The translations under genes were made by a program, and so were the position numbers. The notes beneath the pieces were generated by a model, which worked only from the letters and a program-made list of their open reading frames with translations, was not told the DNA's origin and did no database searches. A stretch of DNA of 64,000 nucleotides from Actinospineispora eucalypti (GTDB lineage Bacteria; Actinomycetota; Actinomycetes; Mycobacteriales; Pseudonocardiaceae): contig JACHMT010000001.1 in NCBI GenBank assembly GCA_014208095.1, positions 1,674,001-1,738,000 of the forward strand. The letters are read 5' to 3'. Shown one piece after another: positions 26,626 to 34,693 of this stretch. Each line of letters begins with the position of its first letter. The first letter of the stretch is position 1.

Positions 26626-27144
26626 TTAGTGACCGGCGGGTGGCTCCCAGCCGGGGAGTACGGGCGGCTTCCATTCGGTACCGACGGTGGCCGACCCGGC
26701 CAGCCAGGAACCCAGCTCGGGCTGCGGGAACTTGGCGTGCGCGTGCTTCAACCAGATGCCGTACGAGTTGCCCTCCCGCAGGTGCTTGATCAGCACCTTG
26801 CGGGCGTACTCGTCCCCCCGTCCTTCCGGAATATCGAAGTGGATCTTCAGGAAGGCGTTCGTGTAGCGGTCGAAGACGGCCGGCATGCCGTCCTCGGTCA
26901 TCAGGTGCACGTCCTCCAGCCAGTTCAGGTCCTCGCCCGGGGTGGCCGCGAGCAGATCCACGTCGTCCACCAGCGAGCGGTCGAACTGGTAGGGGAAGGT
27001 GCGCCCGGTGAGCTCCTCGGTGTCGATGCTCGCCCTCGGCGCCCTCGGCGCCCTCGGCGCCCTCGGCGCCCTCGGCGCCCTCGGCGCCTTCGGCTCGGTC
27101 GACTCGGTGCCGAGGTTCGTTCCGCCGGCGCTGCTCTCACGCAT
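26626..27144 (-). CDS. Unidentified 172-aa protein of the methylamine/GS operon
   Basis: Not recognised. After a tail of six APR tripeptides (residues about 19-38), residues 40-172 look like one compact soluble domain, with GRTFPYQFDRSLVDDVDLLA, FDRYTNAFLKIHFDIPEGRG and YGIWLKHAHAKFPQPELGSW; no signal peptide, membrane helix or cysteine pair. The ATG at 27144 lies within the 3' end of the glutamate-synthase-like gene (8-bp overlap), so it is co-translated and presumably belongs to the complex or pathway. The repeat tail arises from a 9-bp microsatellite. Confidence 0.8.
   Translation of the reverse strand: MRESSAGGTNLGTESTEPKAPRAPRAPRAPRAPRAPRASIDTEELTGRTFPYQFDRSLVDDVDLLAATPGEDLNWLEDVHLMTEDGMPAVFDRYTNAFLKIHFDIPEGRGDEYARKVLIKHLREGNSYGIWLKHAHAKFPQPELGSWLAGSATVGTEWKPPVLPGWEPPAGH
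27032..27094. repeat. 9-bp tandem repeat (GCCCTCGGC) inside a CDS
   Basis: Six perfect and one degenerate (GCCTTCGGC) head-to-tail copies of GCCCTCGGC. On the minus strand they encode an APR tripeptide run near the N-terminus of the 172-aa protein. Copy-number change would alter length without shifting frame. Confidence 0.93.
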
Positions 27145-28528
27145 CGCGACTCCCGTTGGCCAGCTGCTTGGCCAGCAGCTCCTTGATCTCGACCAGGGTC
27201 GCCTCCTCGGTCACGCCGGGGATGTACGACGTGCCGGCCAGCGGCACCTTGGCCATCGCGGCCGCCTCGGTGGTCAGCGCGCACAGGTCCTCCGGCTCCA
27301 GGCTGTGCACGTTGGTCTTGCCGCAGGCGCGGGCCAACATCTGCACCTCCAGGGTGAGGGTGTGCAGGAAGTTGTAGACCCGCTCGGCCGCCGAGTCCAC
27401 CTCCAGCCGCCGGCGCAGCTCGACGTCCTGGGTGGCCACGCCGACCGGGCAGCGGCCGGTGTGGCAGTGGTAGCACTTGCCGGCCGGAACACCCACGGTT
27501 CCCTCGTAGTCGGTGACCCCGGGGATCTCCTTGTTGCAGTTCAGCGCCATCAGCGCCGAGTGCCCGATGGCCACCGCCGTGGCGCCCAGCGCCAGGCACT
27601 TGGCGATGTCGCCGCCGTTGCGGATGCCGCCGGCCACCACCAGGTCGATCTCGTCGGCCAGCCCGACGTCCTCCAGCGCGCGGCGCGCCTCCGGGATCGC
27701 CGCCATCAGCGGCACCCCGGTCTCCTCGGCGGCGATGTGCGGCCCGGCCCCGGTGCCCCCTTCGGCGCCGTCCAGGTAGATGATGTCCGGCCCGCACTTG
27801 GCGGCCATGCGGACGTCGTCGTAGACCCGCGCGGCACCCAGTTTGAGCTGGATCGGCACCTGGTAGTCGGTGGCCTCGCGGATCTCCTGGACCTTCAGCG
27901 ACAGGTCATCGGGGCCGAGCCAGTCCGGATGCCGCGCCGGGCTCCGTTGGTCGATACCGGCGGGCAGCGAGCGCATCTCGGCGACCTGCTCGGTCACCTT
28001 CTGCCCCATCAGGTGCCCGCCCAGGCCGACCTTGCAGCCCTGGCCGATGAAGAACTCCACGCCGTCGGCCAGCATCAGGTGGTGCGGGTTGAACCCGTAC
28101 CGGCTCTGGATCACCTGGTAGTACCACTTGGTGGACAGGTCCCGCTCGGGCGGGATCATGCCGCCCTCGCCGGAACAGGTCGCGGTGCCGGCCATGGAGG
28201 CGCCCTTGGCCAGCGCCATCTTGGCCTCCAGGGACAGGGCGCCGAAGCTCATCCCGGTGATGTAGACCGGAATGTCCAGCTCGAGGGGTTTGCGCGCGAA
28301 GCGGGCGCCCAGCACGGTCTTGGTCACGCACTTCTCCCGGTAGCCCTCGATCACGAACCGGGTGAGCGTGCCGGGCAGGAACATCAGCTCGTCCCAGTGC
28401 GGGATCGGCTTGAACATGGAGAAGCCGCGCATCCGGTACCGGCCCAGCTCGGACTTGGTGTGGATGTCGTTGATCACCTCGGGGGTGAAGATCCGGCTGT
28501 GCCCCAGCACGTGCTTGTCGTCTGCCAT
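27137..28528 (-). CDS. mgsC: FMN-binding glutamate-synthase-type subunit (N-methylglutamate synthase large subunit, MgsC/GlxD-like)
   Basis: 463 aa, the central/FMN domain of glutamate synthase as a stand-alone protein. It has the ITGMSFGALSLEAK loop, the FMN/substrate region IYLDGAEGGTGAGP, VVAGGIRNGGDIAKCLALGA, and the 3Fe-4S cluster motif CYHCHTGRCPVGVATQD. In N-methylglutamate synthase this subunit condenses 2-oxoglutarate with the amine from glutamine or gamma-glutamylmethylamide to give N-methylglutamate. ATG 28528 follows GGAGGG. It is separated from mgsB by the nested palindrome composite, then overlaps the 172-aa gene by 8 bp. GlxD-type glutamate synthase of unknown role is the alternative. 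Confidence 0.87.
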   Translation of the reverse strand: MADDKHVLGHSRIFTPEVINDIHTKSELGRYRMRGFSMFKPIPHWDELMFLPGTLTRFVIEGYREKCVTKTVLGARFARKPLELDIPVYITGMSFGALSLEAKMALAKGASMAGTATCSGEGGMIPPERDLSTKWYYQVIQSRYGFNPHHLMLADGVEFFIGQGCKVGLGGHLMGQKVTEQVAEMRSLPAGIDQRSPARHPDWLGPDDLSLKVQEIREATDYQVPIQLKLGAARVYDDVRMAAKCGPDIIYLDGAEGGTGAGPHIAAEETGVPLMAAIPEARRALEDVGLADEIDLVVAGGIRNGGDIAKCLALGATAVAIGHSALMALNCNKEIPGVTDYEGTVGVPAGKCYHCHTGRCPVGVATQDVELRRRLEVDSAAERVYNFLHTLTLEVQMLARACGKTNVHSLEPEDLCALTTEAAAMAKVPLAGTSYIPGVTEEATLVEIKELLAKQLANGSRDA

Positions 28529-28548
28529 ATGCCCTCCCTCTGGTCGGG

Positions 28549-28681
28549 CCCGTGAGTGGCGAGTGTGGCTACGCCTTCGGCGCCGCGAAGCGGTAGCCAT
28601 CTTCGGCACTCACAGGAGTACTTGCGCCTCCGGCGCCTGTGAGTGCCGAAGATGGCTATAGCCACACTCGCCACTCACGGG
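28549..28681. repeat. Nested composite of two GTGAGTG/CTATAG-family palindromes (copy c)
   Basis: Four 23-bp arms lie in the order A (28549-28571), B' (28594-28616), B (28636-28658), A' (28659-28681). A pairs perfectly with A' and B' perfectly with B, giving a hairpin enclosed within a hairpin. A is CCCGTGAGTGGCGAGT…, B is CCTGTGAGTGCCGAAG…; B-A' joined at GGCTATAGCC reproduces a standard family centre. The region sits between two genes of one operon. Confidence 0.95.
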
Positions 28682-28704
28682 GTCCTCTGACGACGTCAGA
28701 GGAC
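28682..28704. repeat. Perfect 11-bp-stem hairpin over the mgsB stop codon
   Basis: GTCCTCTGACG pairs with CGTCAGAGGAC around a single A. It abuts the nested composite and includes the stop codon (28696-28698) of the minus-strand mgsB-like gene. In RNA the stem would begin within the last codons, possibly stalling or protecting the 3' end. Confidence 0.88.
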
Positions 28705-29475
28705 CAACTTCCGCTCGCTGGGTTCGAGGTTGTCGTAGTTCCACAGCATTCGGCCGCAGACGAACTTGCGGAACTTCTCCGGCCGGTCCATCCGGTAGAT
28801 GCCGAACTTGCGGTCGACCAGCTCCTGGTCCTCGGGCGTGAACTCGGCCTCCACGCAGTCCACGCCCAGCGAGGCCACCTTGCCGGCCACGTAGATCGCC
28901 CCGTCGTACATCGAGTCGCCCAGCCCCGGGCCGACGTCGCCGCAGATGATCTGCCGGCCGCGCTGCATCATGAACCCGGTCATCGAGCCGGCGTTGCCGC
29001 CCACGATGATCGTGCCGCCCTTCTGGTCGATCCCCGTGCGCGCGCCCACGTGACCGCGCACCACCAGGTCCCCGCCGCGCAGCGCGGCGCCGGTGAGCGA
29101 CCCGGCGTTCTTGTCGATCACCACGACGCCCGACATCATGTTCTCCGCCACCGACCAGCCCACCCGGCCGGTGATGTGGATCTCCGGCCCGTCGATCAGG
29201 CCGACGCCGAAGTAGCCCAGGCTGCCGTCGATGGTGATCCGGCAGCGGGTGAGCAGCCCGACCGCCACCGAGTGGCGGGCGCCCGGGTTGCGCACGGTGA
29301 CCTCGGTGATCCCCTCGGTGTAGAGCAGCCGGCGCAGCTCCAGGTTGATCAGCCGGGGGGTCAGCTCGGCGGCGTCGAACTCGGCGCTGTGGCCGGTGAT
29401 GGTAGCGGTGCAAGGCGCCTCGGCGTCCGGTTCGGCCAGGCCCCGGTGGTCCACCGCGCGGGTGCTGGTCGTCAT
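28696..29475 (-). CDS. mgsB: GltB C-terminal (GXGXG beta-helix) domain protein, MgsB/GlxC-like
   Basis: 259-aa stand-alone version of the glutamate synthase C-terminal right-handed beta-helix. Repeats of the G-x-x-G-x-x-x-G type are visible from residue 95 (GSLGYFGVGLIDGPEIHITG; GGTIIVGGNAGSMTGFMMQR; GDVGPGLGDSMYDGAIYVAG). It would be a structural/docking subunit between the amidotransferase and FMN subunits of N-methylglutamate synthase. ATG 29475 overlaps the mgsA stop. The stop codon lies in a perfect hairpin. Confidence 0.88.
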   Translation of the reverse strand: MTTSTRAVDHRGLAEPDAEAPCTATITGHSAEFDAAELTPRLINLELRRLLYTEGITEVTVRNPGARHSVAVGLLTRCRITIDGSLGYFGVGLIDGPEIHITGRVGWSVAENMMSGVVVIDKNAGSLTGAALRGGDLVVRGHVGARTGIDQKGGTIIVGGNAGSMTGFMMQRGRQIICGDVGPGLGDSMYDGAIYVAGKVASLGVDCVEAEFTPEDQELVDRKFGIYRMDRPEKFRKFVCGRMLWNYDNLEPSERKLVL

Positions 29476-30443
29476 CGGCTCCACACCCTCACTTCCCGCT
29501 CGTAGGGGTCGTAGGTGTCGATCTCCCGGTTCACCACCGCGCGGATGGCGACCTCCTCGGAGGCCATGGCCACCATGTCGTCGGCCTCGTAGAGCACCAG
29601 CGGCTTGGCGGCCATCTCGTCCTTGGCCACGCCCAGCTGGTTCTCGGTGACCACCAGGTAGGTGAACACGCCGTCCAGCTCGTCCAGGCTCTGCTTCATC
29701 GCGGTCTCCAGGGAGTCCCCGTCGGCCATCCGCTGCGCGATGTACACCGCGATGATCTCCGAGTCGCACTCGGACTGGAACCGGTGGCCCAGCCGCTCCA
29801 GCCGGCGCCGCCACTGGTGGTAGTTGGTCAGCTGGCCGTTGTGCACCACGGCCACGTCGGAGAACGGGTAGGCCCAGTACGGGTGCGCCCCGGCGATGTC
29901 CACGTCCGACTCGGTGGCCATCCGCACGTGCCCGATGGCGTGTGTGCCCCGGAAGGACTCCAGGCGGTACTGCTCGGCGACGGTCCTGGCGTCACCGAGG
30001 TCCTTCACGATCTCCAGCGAGTGGCCGAGGGAGAGCACTTCGGCCCCCGGCACGTCCTCCACGAAGTCGGCCAGTGGCTTCAGCTCGCCGGTGTAGCGGA
30101 AGGTGGCCCGGTAGGCGTACTCGGACTCGCCCTCCACCCGGTCGATGGTGGCGCCCAGCTTGGCCAGCCGGGCCTCCACCTCGCGCCGGTTGCGCTCCAG
30201 CCGCTCGCTGAAGTCGAAGTCCCGCTTGTCCGTCGGGTCGGCCAGCTTGAACCGCATCACGATCAGCTCGCTCGGCGGCCCGTACAGCGCGTAGCCGGTG
30301 GAGTCCGGCCCCCGGTGCCGCATGGCGTGCAGCATGCGCGCCATGTCGTGGCCCAGCGGACCTTCCTGCCCCCGGTTGGGGTGGTCGCCGGAAGGCTCGC
30401 GACCTCCTTGGCCGAGATAAATTATCCCCGCGATTCCGCACAT
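29472..30443 (-). CDS. mgsA: Class II glutamine amidotransferase subunit, MgsA/GlxB-like
   Basis: 323 aa. After Met removal the N-terminal nucleophile is Cys2 (MCGIAGIIYLG). RHRGPDSTGYALYG, THAIGHVRMATESDVDIAGA and AVVHNGQLTNYHQWRRRLE are the expected Ntn-type glutaminase motifs. Supplies the amine (ammonia, or methylamine from gamma-glutamylmethylamide) to the synthase core. ATG 30443 follows GGAGGGGG. 14 bp downstream of the GS-like gene and 4-bp overlap with mgsB: one operon. Confidence 0.9.
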   Translation of the reverse strand: MCGIAGIIYLGQGGREPSGDHPNRGQEGPLGHDMARMLHAMRHRGPDSTGYALYGPPSELIVMRFKLADPTDKRDFDFSERLERNRREVEARLAKLGATIDRVEGESEYAYRATFRYTGELKPLADFVEDVPGAEVLSLGHSLEIVKDLGDARTVAEQYRLESFRGTHAIGHVRMATESDVDIAGAHPYWAYPFSDVAVVHNGQLTNYHQWRRRLERLGHRFQSECDSEIIAVYIAQRMADGDSLETAMKQSLDELDGVFTYLVVTENQLGVAKDEMAAKPLVLYEADDMVAMASEEVAIRAVVNREIDTYDPYEREVRVWSR

Positions 30444-30457
30444 ATGGGTCCCCCTCC

Positions 30458-31855
30458 CTAGGGCAGGATGTCCAGGTACTCCTTGACGTCCCAGTCGGTC
30501 ACCGTCGCGCAGAAGCGCTCCCACTCGTCCCGCTTGTAGTGGCTGAATACGCTGTACATCTCGCCGGGCAGGGCGGCCTTGATCACGTCGTCCTGCTCCA
30601 GCGCGGCCAGCGCGTCACCCAGCGTCATGGGGATCTTGCGGACCTCCTTGCCCTCGGCCATCGCTTCGTAGATGTTGCGTTCCTCGGGCGGCCCGGGGTC
30701 CAGGTTGCGTCGGATGCCGTCACCCATCGCCTTGAGCAGCCCGGCCATGGACAGGTACGGGTTCACCGAGGAGTCCACCGAGCGGTACTCGAACCGGTCC
30801 GGCGAGCTGACCCGCAGCGCGGTGGTGCGGTTCTGGTAACCCCAGTCCGCGTACAGCGGCGCCCAGAAGCCGGTGTCCCACATGCGCCGGTAGGAGTTCA
30901 CCGTGGGCGAGGTCAGGCAGGTCAGCGCGTCCAGGTGGTGCAGCACGCCGCCGATCGCGGCCAGCCCCAGCTTGGACGGCATGCGCGGGTTGTCGCCCTC
31001 GGGCAGGAACACGTTGGTGTCCCCCTGCCAGAGCGAGATGTTGTGGTGGCAGCCGTTCGCCGACACCCCCATGAACGGCTTGGGCATGAAGCACGGGAAC
31101 GCGCCCATCTCCCGGCCCACCTGCTTGCAGATCTGCCGGTAGGTGGTGAGCCGGTCGGCGGTGTACTCGGCCCGGTCGAACTGCCAGTTCAGCTCCAGCT
31201 GCCCGGGCGCGTCCTCGTGGTCGCCCTGGATCATGTCCAGGCCCATCGCCCCGGCGTACTCCATCACCTTGTGGATCAGCGGCTGGAGCTCGGAGAACTG
31301 GTCGATGTGGTAGCAGTACGGCTTGGTCTTGCCCTCCACCGAGGGGGTGCCGTCGGGGTTCAGCTTGAGCCACATCATCTCCGGCTCGGTGCCGGCGCGC
31401 AGGTGGTAGCCGGTCTCCGCCTCGAACTCGGCGTGGATGCGCTTCAGGTTGCCCCGGCAGTCCGAGCTCAGGTGGCCACCCGGGTCGTCCTCCTCCTCGC
31501 GGCCCCGGAACAGGGTGCAGAACACCCGCGCGGTCTTCGGGTCCCACGGCAGCACGCAGAACGTCTCCGCCTCGGGCAGCCCGACCAGCTCGCGGGACTC
31601 CGGGCCGTAGCCGATGTAATCCCCGTGACGGTCGATGAACAGGTTCGCGGTCGAGCCGTAGACCAGCTGGAACCCGTGCGTGGCGAACCGTTCCCAGTGC
31701 GCGGCCGGGGCTCCCTTGCCCATGATCCGGCCGGTGACCGAGACGAACTGGTAGTAGATATAGCTGACGCCCGACTCGTCGATCTGGCGGCGGATCCGCT
31801 CGATAGCCTCGTCTCGGCCGTCCTGGGCAAGGAACTGTTCCAGAGCAGTGGGCAT
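30458..31855 (-). CDS. gmaS: Glutamine synthetase-like ligase, probably gamma-glutamylmethylamide synthetase
   Basis: 465 aa, GS superfamily. ATP-dependent ligation of methylamine to glutamate is the expected reaction. GS motifs are present but diverged: GTEPEMMWLK (metal Glu), GDHEDAPGQLELNWQFDRAE, NGCHHNISLWQGD (ATP/glutamate-binding region) and NRTTALRVSSPDRFEYRSVD. The usual HHEVAPGQ is HEDAPGQ here, as in GlnT/GMAS-type proteins. Followed by three MgsA/B/C-like subunits, which is the gmaS-mgsABC arrangement; a GlnT with glxBCD of other function is the alternative. ATG 31855 follows GAGAGGCG. Divergent from the XRE-cupin regulator. Confidence 0.86.
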   Translation of the reverse strand: MPTALEQFLAQDGRDEAIERIRRQIDESGVSYIYYQFVSVTGRIMGKGAPAAHWERFATHGFQLVYGSTANLFIDRHGDYIGYGPESRELVGLPEAETFCVLPWDPKTARVFCTLFRGREEEDDPGGHLSSDCRGNLKRIHAEFEAETGYHLRAGTEPEMMWLKLNPDGTPSVEGKTKPYCYHIDQFSELQPLIHKVMEYAGAMGLDMIQGDHEDAPGQLELNWQFDRAEYTADRLTTYRQICKQVGREMGAFPCFMPKPFMGVSANGCHHNISLWQGDTNVFLPEGDNPRMPSKLGLAAIGGVLHHLDALTCLTSPTVNSYRRMWDTGFWAPLYADWGYQNRTTALRVSSPDRFEYRSVDSSVNPYLSMAGLLKAMGDGIRRNLDPGPPEERNIYEAMAEGKEVRKIPMTLGDALAALEQDDVIKAALPGEMYSVFSHYKRDEWERFCATVTDWDVKEYLDILP

Positions 31856-31973
31856 CGTCGCCTCTCGGCTGTGTGGTGGGTCACGTCCGTAGACAAGCAG
31901 TAAACTCTGTGCCGTCAGAAGAGACAACCGCTAGCCGAGAGTTTTAACTCGAGCGTCATGGACGGGGGAGCCG
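31856..31973. promoter_or_regulatory. Divergent promoter of the gmaS operon and XRE-cupin regulator with paired inverted motifs
   Basis: A 118-bp gap, AT-rich for this genome. Two inverted versions of an AGAGTTT-type motif face each other: AGTAAACTCT (31899-31909) and GAGAGTTTTAACTC (31936-31949). They are good candidates for binding by the XRE-cupin protein encoded next to them. GGGGGAG precedes the regulator ATG. Promoter elements are not assigned. Confidence 0.45.
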
Positions 31974-32615
31974 ATGAGCGTCGAGTCGATCGCGGCCGAG
32001 CCGGAGCGCGAGCCGACGGGCTCCGGTGGGTCAGAAATCGAGGCCGCCCTCGGTGCGGTCATCGCGGAACGGGTGCGCGAGTTCCGGCGGCGGCACGGCT
32101 GGACGGTGAACCAGCTGGCCGACGAGTGCGGCCTCTCCAAGGGCATGCTCTACAAGATCGAGAACGCGCAGACCTCGCCCAGTCTGGCCACGCTCGCGCG
32201 GCTGTCCGAGGCGTTGTCCGTGCCGGTCACCGCGTTCTTCCGGGGGCTGTCCGAGGAGCAGGACGTGATCCTGGTGAAGGCGGGCAGCGGGATCGACATC
32301 CAGCACCGGCGGTCCGGGGTGGGGCACCGCTACCAGACGCTGGGCACCATGCGCGCCCCGCACGACAGCCTCGAGCCGATGCTGGTCACCCTGACCACCA
32401 GGGACGCCGACCCGTTCCCGCTCTACCAGCACGCCGGCACCGAGCTGATCTTCATGATCGCCGGCAAGATGGAGTACTGCTGCGGCAGCGCCCGCTACCT
32501 GCTGGAGCCGGGGGACGCGCTGCAGTTCATCGGCGAGGTGACCCACGGTCCCGGCGAGCTCATCACGCTGCCCATCCAGTTCCTCGCGGTCAAGTCGGTG
32601 ACCCCCAGCCAGTAG
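31974..32615 (+). CDS. XRE-cupin transcriptional regulator
   Basis: 213 aa. N-terminal XRE helix-turn-helix (about 30-90: RREFRRRHGW-type region, LADECGLSKGMLYKIENAQT, SPSLATLARLSEALSVPVTA) and a C-terminal small-molecule-sensing cupin (about 110-205: LYQHAGTELIFMIAGKMEYC, LEPGDALQFIGEVTHGP). Such proteins commonly control polyamine/amine and amino-acid catabolism. It lies between the gmaS operon and the sarcosine-oxidase-like operon, so control of methylated-amine use is the natural inference. ATG 31974 has GGGGGAG upstream. Confidence 0.9.
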   Translation: MSVESIAAEPEREPTGSGGSEIEAALGAVIAERVREFRRRHGWTVNQLADECGLSKGMLYKIENAQTSPSLATLARLSEALSVPVTAFFRGLSEEQDVILVKAGSGIDIQHRRSGVGHRYQTLGTMRAPHDSLEPMLVTLTTRDADPFPLYQHAGTELIFMIAGKMEYCCGSARYLLEPGDALQFIGEVTHGPGELITLPIQFLAVKSVTPSQ

Positions 32616-32625
32616 CCCGACGCCC

Positions 32626-32792
32626 GACTCCGGCGCCCCGACTCCGGCGCCCCGACTCCGGCGCCCCGATCCGGCGCCCCGACCGCCCCGCTCCGACGCC
32701 CCGCTCCGACGCCCCGCTCCGACGCCCCGACCGCCCCGCTCCGGCGCCCCGACCGCCCTGCTCCGGCGCCCCGACCGGCCCCGCTCCGGCGC
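32626..32792. repeat. Degenerate GC-rich tandem repeat (about 13-14 bp unit)
   Basis: Roughly a dozen imperfect copies of a CTCCGGCGCCCCGA-like unit, with variants CTCCGACGCCCCG and a shortened ATCCGGCGCCCCGA, begin right after the XRE-cupin stop. It codes for nothing recognisable in any frame and probably arose by slippage. Confidence 0.85.
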
Positions 32793-32875
32793 CGCACAGC
32801 GGACCGTGGCGTCGCACATGGTGCGAGCTGTGCGGCGTCGCGGCTTCTTGTGCGGCGTCGGGTGGACCGGGTCTT

Positions 32876-33226
32876 GGTTTAAAGATCGGCTTGGACGGCG
32901 CGGCTGGGTGGTCTGGCGCGGCTTTGGTGCGGCCCGTTGCGTGAGGTTGGGCGAGGGTTTCGTGCGTTGGTTACGGAGTGTCGTCAGGTTGCGGGCGGCT
33001 GCGTGGCCGTCTTCGTCGAGAGCTAGCTCAGTCCGGTATTTTTCATGATCAGAGGGGACTGAACCAGCTCTCGGCGAGTTGAGGTGGTCCCGGACCGTTC
33101 GGATGCCCTCTTCGTCGTCACCGTGTGTCACGAAGGGGGTGGGTCGGGTGCCCGGACAAACGCAACGGGCCGCACCAAAGCCGCGCCAGACCGCCCAGCC
33201 GGGCCGTCCAAGCCGATCTTTAAGCC
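32876..33226. repeat. Inverted-arm repeat element E2
   Basis: Left arm 32876-32943 and right arm 33161-33226 are near-perfect inverted copies; blocks TTTAAAGATCGGCTTGGACG, GGTCTGGCGCGGCTTTGGTG and CGGCCCGTTGCGT pair with their complements. The core (about 215 bp) contains a hairpin at 33018-33072: GAGAGCTAGCTCAGTCC against GGACTGAACCAGCTCTC. It is the best preserved of the three family members (E1, E3). Confidence 0.88.
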
Positions 33227-33351
33227 GGCACCGCCGCTCGCCTGACGCTGTCGCCGGGGGGCGCGAGATTGAGGATCGAGTCAACTGGCAGTAGAAAAAG
33301 TTCACTCCATGTCGTAGCCTCCAAACTCGTCGAGAGACGAGAGGCGGCGCC

Positions 33352-34620
33352 GTGGCAACCCGGTCCAAGTCCAAGCGATATTCCGCGTTCGCCCTGCTCC
33401 GGCACGGCCTGCGGCCTTCCCAGGACTGGCCGAGGGCGTGGCGCGAGCACGACCTGCGCGACCGGTACGACGTGGTGATCATCGGCGGCGGCGTGCACGG
33501 CCTGGCCTGCGCCTACTACCTGGCCGCCAACCACGGGATCACCAACGTCGCCGTGCTGGACAAGGGCTACCTGGGGGGCGGCGGGTCGGGGCGCAACACC
33601 GCGATCCTGCGGTCCAACTACCTCACCCCGGAGGGCGTCCGGTTCTACGACCGGTCCATGGAGTTGTACCGGAACCTGGCCGCCGAGCTGAACTACAACG
33701 TCATGTTCTCCCGGCGCGGACACCTCACCCTGGCCCACAACGACAGCTCGCGGCGCACCATGCACTGGCGGGCCGAGGTGAACAAGCTGCAGGGCGTGGA
33801 CTCCAGCGTGATCGACCCCGACGAGATCAAGAAACTGGTCCCGTACCTGGACACCTCGCCGCACACCCGCTACCCGATCATGGGCGCGCTCTACCACCCG
33901 CCCGGCGGGATCATCCGGCACGACGCGGTGAACTGGGGGTACGCGCGCGCCGCCGACGCCCTGGGCGTGCACCTGCACCAGCGCACCGAGGTGACCGGCA
34001 TCGACGTGCAGGGCGGGCGGGTCGCCAAGGTGCGCACCACCCGGGGCGACATCGCCACCGGCGCGGTGCTGAACGCCACCGCCGGCTGGTCCTCCCTGAT
34101 CTCCGACATGGCCGGCGTGCGCATGCCGGTGACCACCTCGCCGCTGCAGGCGGCGGTCACCGAGCCGGTCCGGCCGTTCCTGCACTCCGTGGTGGTGTCC
34201 GGCACGCTGCACGTCTACGTCAGCCAGACCGACCGGGGCGAGCTGGTGTTCGGGGCCAGCGTGGACCCGTTCACCTCCTACTCGATGCGCGGCTCGCTGG
34301 ACTTCGTGGAGGGGCTGGCCGGTCACGTGCTCGAGCTGATGCCCGCGCTGTCCAAGATGCGGCTACTGCGCCAGTGGGCCGGGCTGTGCGACATGACCCC
34401 GGACTACTCGCCGATCATGGGGCCGACCCCGGTGGACGGCTTCTACGTGGACGTCGGCTGGGGCACCTACGGGTTCAAGGCCGGCCCGGTCTCCGGGGAG
34501 ACCATGGCCGAGACGATCGCCACCGGCCGCCCCGCCGAGCTGATCGGGTCGTTCGGGCTGGACCGGTTCGAGCGCGGCGAACTGGTCGGGGAAAAGGGCG
34601 CCGCCGCGGTGGGCCACTGA
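33352..34620 (+). CDS. soxB: Sarcosine oxidase beta-type / N-methylglutamate dehydrogenase subunit
   Basis: 422-aa FAD amine oxidoreductase homologous to SoxB/MgdA. FAD motif VVIIGGGVHGLACAYYLA at about 41-58, then NVAVLDKGYLGGGGSGRNTA and ILRSNYLTPEG, and the C-terminal MTPDYSPIMGPTPVDGFYVD and GWGTYGFKAGPVSGE. In heterotetrameric enzymes this subunit carries the oxidation site for the N-methyl group. GTG 33352 follows GAGAGGCGG. Followed by SoxD- and SoxA/G-like genes. N-methylglutamate is the inferred substrate because gmaS and mgsABC lie next door; sarcosine remains possible. Confidence 0.88.
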   Translation: MATRSKSKRYSAFALLRHGLRPSQDWPRAWREHDLRDRYDVVIIGGGVHGLACAYYLAANHGITNVAVLDKGYLGGGGSGRNTAILRSNYLTPEGVRFYDRSMELYRNLAAELNYNVMFSRRGHLTLAHNDSSRRTMHWRAEVNKLQGVDSSVIDPDEIKKLVPYLDTSPHTRYPIMGALYHPPGGIIRHDAVNWGYARAADALGVHLHQRTEVTGIDVQGGRVAKVRTTRGDIATGAVLNATAGWSSLISDMAGVRMPVTTSPLQAAVTEPVRPFLHSVVVSGTLHVYVSQTDRGELVFGASVDPFTSYSMRGSLDFVEGLAGHVLELMPALSKMRLLRQWAGLCDMTPDYSPIMGPTPVDGFYVDVGWGTYGFKAGPVSGETMAETIATGRPAELIGSFGLDRFERGELVGEKGAAAVGH

Positions 34621-34629
34621 TGCTTCGCT

Positions 34630-34671
34630 CGTGAGTGGCGAGTGACGTCATAGCGCTACTCGCCACTCACG
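34630..34671. repeat. 42-bp palindrome, GTGAGTG/CTATAG family (copy d)
   Basis: Outer 14 bp of each arm pair perfectly (CGTGAGTGGCGAGT / ACTCGCCACTCACG); the inner part (GACGTCA / TAGCGCT) has decayed. It lies in the 73-bp gap between the soxB- and soxD-like genes, ahead of the soxD ribosome-binding site. Confidence 0.9.
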
Positions 34672-34693
34672 GGTCCGACCGAAGGGAGGACAG

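Larger units (their letters stand above)
32616..33351. other. 736-bp gene-free stretch: GC-rich tandem repeat plus element E2
   Basis: No credible gene. 32626-32792 is a degenerate tandem repeat; 32876-33226 is inverted-arm element E2 with a central hairpin. The last 80 bp (33270-33351) drop in GC and should hold the promoter of the soxB-like gene; GAGAGGCGG precedes its GTG. Open frames through this region on both strands are composed of the repeats. Confidence 0.75.
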
